Positions 1 to 4,389 of a DNA stretch of 7,043 nt are shown piece by piece (the stretch's first letter is position 1; the number at the start of each line of letters is the position of its first letter). The translations under genes and the position numbers were made by a program. This stretch comes from Anaerolineae bacterium (lineage in GTDB: Bacteria; Chloroflexota; Anaerolineae; Anaerolineales; Anaerolineaceae): contig JACRAG010000232.1 of assembly GCA_016213455.1 (NCBI GenBank), forward strand, positions 1 through 7,043. Reading direction: 5' to 3'. The notes beneath the pieces were generated by a model. It had not been told where the DNA came from and did no database searches. It worked only from the letters and a program-made list of their open reading frames with translations.

Positions 1-863
1 ACCAGGCCCGCCAGCCGCAGAAAAGCCACTTGCTGGTGTTTGGCGCTCAACGGGAATTGGCCTCCTTTGCCACCGATCCCCAGCGCCTCATCGATGCGGT
101 CAACCAGAGCAACGGACTTTCCTTCATCGCCCACCCCATCGACCCGGCGCTGCCGGCTTTCGGTGAGGATGACATCTCCTGGGAGGATTGGCAGGCGCAT
201 GGTTTTACCGGTTTGGAGCTTTGGAATGGTTTCAGCGAATTGAAATCCGTGGTCACCCACCGGGCTTCAGCGCTCTTCTACGCCTATTTTCCGCAGTTCA
301 TGGCACGCGGACCGCTGCCAGGCACTTTGAAGCGCTGGGACGAGCTTCTGACAACCCGTCCTCAAAAATGCGTCGCCATTGGCGGGTCCGACGCTCATGC
401 CCTGAAGATGCGTCTTGGCCCGCTGCGTCGCACGGTTTTCCCATACGAATTTCACTTCCGCGCCATCAACAACCACATCATCCTGCCGGACGATCTGTCT
501 GGAGACTTTGTGGCGGACAGCCAGGCAGTTTACCAGGCCCTGCGCAAAGGCCACCTCTACATCGGCTATGACCTGCCGGCACCAACCAATGGCTTTCGCT
601 TTACAGCCTCTGGTCAGGAGACCACGGTCAGCATGGGGGATGATATCCCGTTGGGCAATGGCGTGACCTTCCAGATCCGCCTGCCGCAGATCGCGGAATG
701 CCGCTTGATTCGCAACGGCTCTCTGGTTAAGACCTGGAACAACCGCCAGGTATGCACGCATATTACCAATCAACCCGGCATCTACCGTGTCGAGTGCTTC
801 ATCCAATATCTGGGCCGTAAACGCGGTTGGATCTTCTCCAATCCAATCACCGTGAAGGGATGA
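1..863 (+). CDS. PHP-domain metal-dependent phosphoesterase, C-terminal part (5' end outside window)
   Basis: The frame is open to the left edge: complete codons run from base 3 and read Q-A-R-Q-P-Q-K-S-H before the Leu-Leu-Val-Phe-Gly segment. The TTG at base 30 is therefore probably an internal Leu codon, not the start. About 287 residues are visible. Seen: an F-I-A-H-P motif (His codon 132-134), a G-L-E-L-W-N-G strand (about 210-230), and G-G-S-D-A-H-A (Asp codon 390-392, His codon 396-398), which supplies late metal ligands in PHP domains. An A-L-R-K-G-H segment follows, then about 90 residues of beta-rich sequence (from about 590) like the Ig-like tail found on many PHP proteins. PHP enzymes are metal-dependent phosphoesterases; the substrate here cannot be told. 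The first metal-binding H-x-H motif must lie upstream. The gene ends 3 bp before the YbaK-like gene, so the two are probably co-transcribed. Family is fairly sure, substrate unknown. Confidence 0.85.
   Translation, partial: QARQPQKSHLLVFGAQRELASFATDPQRLIDAVNQSNGLSFIAHPIDPALPAFGEDDISWEDWQAHGFTGLELWNGFSELKSVVTHRASALFYAYFPQFMARGPLPGTLKRWDELLTTRPQKCVAIGGSDAHALKMRLGPLRRTVFPYEFHFRAINNHIILPDDLSGDFVADSQAVYQALRKGHLYIGYDLPAPTNGFRFTASGQETTVSMGDDIPLGNGVTFQIRLPQIAECRLIRNGSLVKTWNNRQVCTHITNQPGIYRVECFIQYLGRKRGWIFSNPITVKG
854..860 (+). promoter_or_regulatory. Ribosome binding site for the YbaK-like gene
   Basis: GAAGGGA lies 6 nt before the ATG at 867, inside the last codons of the PHP gene. It is a good Shine-Dalgarno match and supports the ATG at 867 as the start. 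Confidence 0.6.
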
Positions 864-866
864 ACC

Positions 867-1367
867 ATGCCTGTCACCAACAACATTACCCGCCTTTTGG
901 AAGCTCGGAAAATCAAATACACGGCATTTGAACTGCCCGCCGAAAAGTTGGGCGCGATGGAAACAGCCCGCCGCCTGGGGGTTGACCCATCCATCATCTT
1001 CAAAACCATTGTTGCAGTGCGCGCCACACCCGGGACCAAGCCCATCCTGGCAGTCATACCCGGCAATGCCAAACTGGATGTCAAAGCACTGGCTGCCCTG
1101 GTCAAAGAGAAAAAGGTCAGTGTGCCAACCCAGCGCGAAGCGGAACAACTCACCGGGCTGCAGGCCGGGGGCATTTCACCCCTGGCATTAATCAACCGTG
1201 GGTTCCAAATCTGGTTGGACGAAAGCGCGCTGCAGCACGGCGAAATCCATGTCTCCGGCGCCCAACGCGGTCTGAACATTCGCCTGCCGGTCAAAGACTT
1301 GATTCAACTGACCGGCGCACGAACCGGGAAAATATCCGTTCCTTCCGAAGAGGATGAAGAATTGTGA
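867..1367 (+). CDS. ybaK: YbaK/EbsC-family aminoacyl-tRNA deacylase (Cys-tRNA(Pro) deacylase-like)
   Basis: The 166-residue protein matches the length and motif order of the YbaK/EbsC family. These are free-standing trans-editing enzymes that hydrolyse mischarged aminoacyl-tRNA in the cytoplasm, classically Cys-tRNA(Pro). Seen: an N-terminal helix typical of the fold (residues 5-17); F-K-T-I-V-A with Lys46, equivalent to the essential lysine of E. coli YbaK; the glycine-rich G-G-I-S-P-L loop (101-106); and S-G-A-Q-R-G-L (130-136), matching the S-G-G-K-R-G-L segment of the family. The C-terminus is acidic (E-E-D-E-E-L). The ATG at 867 has a good ribosome binding site and lies 3 bp after the PHP stop. 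The TGA overlaps the GTG of the lipoprotein gene by 4 bp. Family assignment is strong. The exact tRNA/amino-acid specificity (Cys-tRNA(Pro) or a relative such as ProX or YeaK types) cannot be fixed by eye, so the symbol is a family label. Confidence 0.9.
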   Translation: MPVTNNITRLLEARKIKYTAFELPAEKLGAMETARRLGVDPSIIFKTIVAVRATPGTKPILAVIPGNAKLDVKALAALVKEKKVSVPTQREAEQLTGLQAGGISPLALINRGFQIWLDESALQHGEIHVSGAQRGLNIRLPVKDLIQLTGARTGKISVPSEEDEEL

Positions 1368-2170
1368 AAAGACTCGCCCCACTCGCAATGCTGCTCTGTC
1401 TGATTCTTCCCATGTTGGCCTGTAATATGCCCGGGCAGGTGCAACCCACACCCAGTTTGTTTTCCAACACACGCACGCCCATCAACACCATCACCCTGGG
1501 ACCAACCCTGACTCCCATCCCACCCAGTCAAACACCGCCCCCACCGACCCCCACACCAGGTCCATCGCCGACCTACGCCCCTGGATTCAAAGAATCATTC
1601 GATCTCCCCCTGGATAACTGGCAGGACCTGTACGTCCTGACCACCCGTGCGCCTGGTGGACGGATCAGTACAGCCATCCGGCGGTCCAACGGCGTGCTCA
1701 CGTACACGCTCGCGGATGTTGAAACGTATCTTTACCAGTTCTACAAACTGCCCCAACCATTGGACCAGTATATAGAAATGGAAGTTCGCATCGACGGTCA
1801 AAAGGAAAACCAGGCAGCGCTGGTCTGCCGTGCGAACGAAGATCGGTCAGCCTGGTACGAAGCCCGCCTGTCCGGCACTGGCACTTACCAGATCTTCCGT
1901 TACGATCTCAGCCGTAAAGACCAGGATCTCAATCCTTTCGTACTATTACAGGAAGGACAGGCAACGGAAAGCGCCTTTAGAGCCGGCGATTTCAATCTGG
2001 CTCGCCTGACCTGCCAGGGGAACCGCATCGTCCTCACCGTAAACAACCAACAGAACTTTGAAGTAGAAAATGACCAGTTGCGCGGTGGCTGGATGGGCTA
2101 TGCGGTTTTCACTTTTTCCAACCCGGACGCCGTGATCCAGTTTGACGAGATCAACGCAGGTATACCCTGA
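1364..2170 (+). CDS. Putative lipoprotein with Pro/Thr-rich stalk and beta-sandwich-like C-terminal domain
   Basis: The 268-residue protein is not recognised as a named family. Residues 1-20 form a lipoprotein signal peptide: M-K-R, a hydrophobic core, and M-L-A-C with Cys20 as the likely lipidated residue. Residues 28-74 are a low-complexity stalk very rich in Pro and Thr, probably extended and extracytoplasmic. Residues 75-268 read like a jelly-roll/concanavalin-type fold: F-K-E-S-F-D and D-N-W near the start, many alternating strands, and a closing I-Q-F-D-E-I segment. Such domains often bind glycans or act as surface domains, but no catalytic motif is evident. Cys155 and Cys217 could form a disulfide. 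The start is GTG, overlapping the upstream TGA by 4 bp, with a weak purine-rich site (GAAGAGGA, 1347-1354) 9 nt upstream; this start is the one that gives an N-terminal signal peptide. Function unknown. It is probably anchored to the outer face of the membrane. Confidence 0.75.
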   Translation: MKRLAPLAMLLCLILPMLACNMPGQVQPTPSLFSNTRTPINTITLGPTLTPIPPSQTPPPPTPTPGPSPTYAPGFKESFDLPLDNWQDLYVLTTRAPGGRISTAIRRSNGVLTYTLADVETYLYQFYKLPQPLDQYIEMEVRIDGQKENQAALVCRANEDRSAWYEARLSGTGTYQIFRYDLSRKDQDLNPFVLLQEGQATESAFRAGDFNLARLTCQGNRIVLTVNNQQNFEVENDQLRGGWMGYAVFTFSNPDAVIQFDEINAGIP

Positions 2171-2232
2171 GTACCCCTTCATCTTAGGTTTGATAAAGGC
2201 AGGTCAGAGGCGCGCATAGATCGTACCAATCT

Positions 2233-2276
2233 AAAAAAGTTGGCAACAAACAATTTGGAGCTTGAGCCACTTTTTT
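2233..2276 (+). terminator. Terminator-like inverted repeat between the two operons
   Basis: AAAAAAGTTGGC (2233-2244) pairs with GCCACTTTTTT (2266-2276) apart from one bulged T, leaving a 21-nt loop, and the 3' arm ends in six Ts. The A-tract/T-tract symmetry means it could stop transcription from either side. It lies 63 nt after the lipoprotein stop and 36 nt before the probable promoter of the next unit, where a terminator is expected. The G/C core is short (GT plus GGC) and the loop is long, so termination may be weak. Confidence 0.5.
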
Positions 2277-2290
2277 GCGACCCTGAGCAC

Positions 2291-2317
2291 CTTACCACTT
2301 CATCTCCATATTATAAT
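2291..2317 (+). promoter_or_regulatory. Probable promoter of the fhaA-fhaB-mtnP-SEDS/PBP operon
   Basis: A perfect TATAAT -10 box lies at 2312-2317, eight bases before the ATG at 2326. The best -35 candidate is CTTACC (2291-2296), three of six matches with a short 15-bp spacer, so the -35 is poor. With the usual 6-8 nt between the -10 box and the start point, transcription would begin at about 2324-2326. The mRNA would then be leaderless. No Shine-Dalgarno-like sequence precedes this ATG, which agrees. Confidence 0.55.
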
Positions 2318-2325
2318 GATCGTGT

Positions 2326-3081
2326 ATGAAAATTCGTCTTGACGTCATTGAGTCTCATTTGCAGCTGTTGATCGAACAATGGCTGACTCCTGTTCTCAAG
2401 AACGATGTGCAATCCAGCCTGGCGCGCCAATTGGTGCTCGCCTTCCAGGAGCAGCTTGCAGCAGGCGAAGCGGGGGTGCACCATTACCGCATTTGCCTGC
2501 ATCCTGTTCCCGCGCGCGAACTGCAAAATCGCCCGGGGTTCATCCAGGGTATGGCGAATGCGTTGCAGTCTTCTGCCCGCGAAGCCGGGTTGGTGATGGA
2601 AACCGGCCCGTTGATCGACCTGGTGGAAGATCCCAACCTGCCCGCGGAAACCTTTCTGGTCATGGCAATCAATGACCCCACCTCCAGCGGAAACACCGCG
2701 GTATTGCGCGTGAGCGATGAGATTCTGCGTCGTGAAGTGCAGGAAAAAGGCGCCTTCTTGATCGTGAACGGAATCGATATCTACCGTCTCACCGAAGCGG
2801 TGATCAACCTGGGCAGGCGCGCAGACAACCACCTGATCATCGCGGATAGCCGCGTATCTCGCGCCCATGCTCAATTGCGCTTCACGCGAGGACGCTTTGT
2901 CGTTTTCGATCTCAATTCCACCGGAGGGACGACCGTAAACAACCAGCCTGTCCGCCAATGGCCGCTCAAACCCGGCGATGTGATCGGCCTGGCAGGTTTC
3001 CCTTTGATTTACAGCGAAGACGAAAACCGCCGCGGCGGTGATGATACCGGTCAGACTCAGGTTATGCGTGGTAAAGAATGA
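2326..3081 (+). CDS. fhaA: FhaA-like protein: N-terminal DUF3662-type domain plus C-terminal FHA domain
   Basis: The 251-residue cytoplasmic protein has the layout of actinobacterial FhaA. Residues 1-125 resemble the FhaA N-terminal domain (DUF3662), with a helical start (H-L-Q-L-L-I-E-Q-W-L) and an alternating beta/alpha pattern. A short linker precedes the FHA domain (about 150-230), which carries L-G-R (162-164), S-R-V-S-R-A-H (175-181) and N-S-T-G-G-T-T-V-N-N (197-206). FHA domains bind phosphothreonine peptides. In Mycobacterium, FhaA binds the phosphorylated MviN/MurJ pseudokinase domain and influences cell-wall synthesis. One odd point is Gly200 where most FHA domains have the Asn of S-T-N-G-T. 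The C-terminal tail (about 231-251) is polar and holds Thr241 and Thr244. The ATG at 2326 has no ribosome binding site but sits right behind a TATAAT box. The stop overlaps the fhaB-like start by 4 bp (ATGA). The domain call is firm; the name rests on domain order and neighbours. Confidence 0.85.
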   Translation: MKIRLDVIESHLQLLIEQWLTPVLKNDVQSSLARQLVLAFQEQLAAGEAGVHHYRICLHPVPARELQNRPGFIQGMANALQSSAREAGLVMETGPLIDLVEDPNLPAETFLVMAINDPTSSGNTAVLRVSDEILRREVQEKGAFLIVNGIDIYRLTEAVINLGRRADNHLIIADSRVSRAHAQLRFTRGRFVVFDLNSTGGTTVNNQPVRQWPLKPGDVIGLAGFPLIYSEDENRRGGDDTGQTQVMRGKE

Positions 3082-3503
3082 GTGCAATCCTTTTCCTCAT
3101 CCTGCGGATCCTGCTCGCAGCCATCCTGTATGGCTTCATCTTTTGGGCGATCTATACCCTCTGGCAGGATTTGCGCTCTACAGCAATCAACATCCAGGCC
3201 CGCAAGGCGCCGGCGATCACCCTCAGCGTCACCAATACCCTGGAGGATCAGACCCAGAACTTCACCATCACAGAAGTCATCGTCGGACGAAGCCCGGCTG
3301 CCACCTACACCATCCGCAATGAGACGGTGTCATCCAACCACGCCCGCCTGGCTTTCCGCCAATCCCAGTGGTGGGTGGAAGACCTGCATTCAACCAACGG
3401 CACTTTCTTGAATGAAGAACGCATCTTCACACCCACCGTGGTGATGAATGGAGATGATTTACGCTGCGGGCAGGTCAATATCCAGGTGAAAATCGCGGAA
3501 TGA
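3078..3503 (+). CDS. fhaB: FhaB-like membrane-anchored FHA-domain protein
   Basis: The 141-residue protein has one N-terminal membrane segment (about residues 4-29), a basic linker (D-L-R, A-R-K), and one FHA domain (about 60-140). Because the FHA domain must face the cytoplasm to read phosphothreonine, the N-terminus is probably outside. FHA residues seen: V-G-R (69-71), S-S-N-H (85-88), and H-S-T-N-G-T-F-L-N (104-112). The usual S-R-x-H is therefore S-S-N-H, while Arg71, Ser85, His88 and Asn107 are kept, so phosphothreonine binding is likely intact. Actinobacterial FhaB (FipA) has the same small TM-plus-FHA layout and takes part in cell division and wall synthesis with FtsZ/FtsQ. The gene overlaps the fhaA-like gene by 4 bp, and 16 bp separate it from mtnP. 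No clear Shine-Dalgarno precedes it, so translation is probably coupled. The domain call is firm; orthology to fhaB is inferred from architecture and position. Confidence 0.85.
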   Translation: MSAILFLILRILLAAILYGFIFWAIYTLWQDLRSTAINIQARKAPAITLSVTNTLEDQTQNFTITEVIVGRSPAATYTIRNETVSSNHARLAFRQSQWWVEDLHSTNGTFLNEERIFTPTVVMNGDDLRCGQVNIQVKIAE

Positions 3504-3508
3504 ACAAC

Positions 3509-3514
3509 AAGGAG
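3509..3514 (+). promoter_or_regulatory. Ribosome binding site for mtnP
   Basis: AAGGAG with a 5-nt spacer to the ATG at 3520. It is the strongest Shine-Dalgarno in the window and fixes the mtnP start. Confidence 0.75.
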
Positions 3515-3519
3515 TCAGC

Positions 3520-4389
3520 ATGAGTGAAAAATTCGTCCTGGGTGTCATCGGTGGTTCAGGCCTGTACAACATGACGGGTTTGAGCCATACCGAAACATTA
3601 GAAATCGACACCCCCTTTGGCAAGCCCAGCGCCCCCATCATCACCGGGCAGCTCTCCGGTAAACGCGTTGCCTTCCTGGCTCGCCATGGCATTGGGCACA
3701 TCCTGACCCCAACCGAAGTCAATTATCGCGCCAATATCTATGCTTTCAAGAAACTGGGCGTGGAACGCATCGTCTCTGTCAGCGCCTGCGGTTCATTGCG
3801 CGAAGATTATGCCCCCGGTCACATCGTTATCCCTGACCAGCTTTTCGACCACACCCACCACCGTGCGCGCTCCTTTTTTGGTGAAGGACTGGTCGTGCAT
3901 GTCAGCACCGCCGATCCATTTTGCCCGACCCTTTCCGGACAGCTCTATGAGGCCACCCGCGCCGTGGGCGGAACGGTTCATCGCGGCGGCGGGTTGATCA
4001 CCATCGAGGGCCCGCGTTTTTCGACTCGCGCAGAATCCAATATTTATCGCTCCTGGGGTCTATCCTTGATTGGCATGACTGCCAGCCCCGAGGCCTTCCT
4101 GGCGCGCGAAGCGGAGATGTGCTTCGCCATCATGACTCACGTCACCGATTATGATGTCTGGCATGTCAGCGAAGCCCCCGTCACCGTGGAAATGGTGATC
4201 CGCACCCTGCTTGCCAACACCTCGCTGGCCCAAAACGCTGTGGCAAACCTGGTCAACCGCCTGGCGGACAGCCCGGATTGCACCTGCCAAAACGCGCTGG
4301 CGGATGCCATCATCACCTCCCGTGACCATATCTCAACCCAGGCACGCCGCAAATACGCGCTGCTCGTGGACAAATACCTGCCTTCTTGA
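3520..4389 (+). CDS. mtnP: S-methyl-5'-thioadenosine phosphorylase
   Basis: The 289-residue cytoplasmic enzyme splits 5'-methylthioadenosine with phosphate into adenine and 5-methylthioribose-1-phosphate, in methionine salvage after polyamine synthesis. It belongs to the PNP/MTAP phosphorylase family, and its length fits. Seen: G-G-S-G near the N-terminus (11-14, phosphate loop); R-H-G-I-G-H (55-60); N-Y-R-A-N-I-Y-A (68-75); S-A-C-G-S-L-R-E-D (88-96); T-I-E-G-P-R-F-S-T-R-A-E-S (161-173); G-M-T-A-S-P-E-A (185-192, Met of the ribose site); and T-D-Y-D-V-W (209-214). The two Asp residues of the last motif (210, 212) are the adenine-recognising residues that separate MTAP from guanosine/inosine phosphorylases. 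The start has a strong AAGGAG. The TGA overlaps the TTG start of the next gene by 4 bp. The odd point is its place between FHA and cell-wall genes, where the actinobacterial operon has a Ser/Thr phosphatase. The enzyme call is very sure. Confidence 0.95.
   Translation: MSEKFVLGVIGGSGLYNMTGLSHTETLEIDTPFGKPSAPIITGQLSGKRVAFLARHGIGHILTPTEVNYRANIYAFKKLGVERIVSVSACGSLREDYAPGHIVIPDQLFDHTHHRARSFFGEGLVVHVSTADPFCPTLSGQLYEATRAVGGTVHRGGGLITIEGPRFSTRAESNIYRSWGLSLIGMTASPEAFLAREAEMCFAIMTHVTDYDVWHVSEAPVTVEMVIRTLLANTSLAQNAVANLVNRLADSPDCTCQNALADAIITSRDHISTQARRKYALLVDKYLPS

Noticed and set aside
30..32. TTG at 30 as the true start of the PHP gene
   Set aside because: The same frame is open to the left edge and reads on without a stop. 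A start here would remove the N-terminal metal-binding half of the PHP domain.
267..1148. Long - strand reading frame (293 codons) across the PHP and YbaK-like genes
   Set aside because: It runs antisense across two well-supported genes and their junction. The translation matches no family I recognise, and GC-rich codon use readily produces such open shadows.
1456..1585. Repetitive C-rich tract as a DNA repeat array
   Set aside because: It is the coding sequence of the Pro/Thr stalk. The repetition comes from Pro and Thr codons, and no regular DNA period is kept.
2217..2233. Short palindrome TAGAT-N7-ATCTA as an operator
   Set aside because: Five-base arms with a 7-nt spacer occur often by chance. 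It lies about 80 bp upstream of the -10 box, overlaps the terminator arm by one base, and no second copy was seen.
2311..3087. Long - strand reading frame (258 codons) opposite the fhaA-like gene
   Set aside because: The + strand has clear FHA motifs. The antisense frame lines up codon for codon with it and shows no domain of its own.
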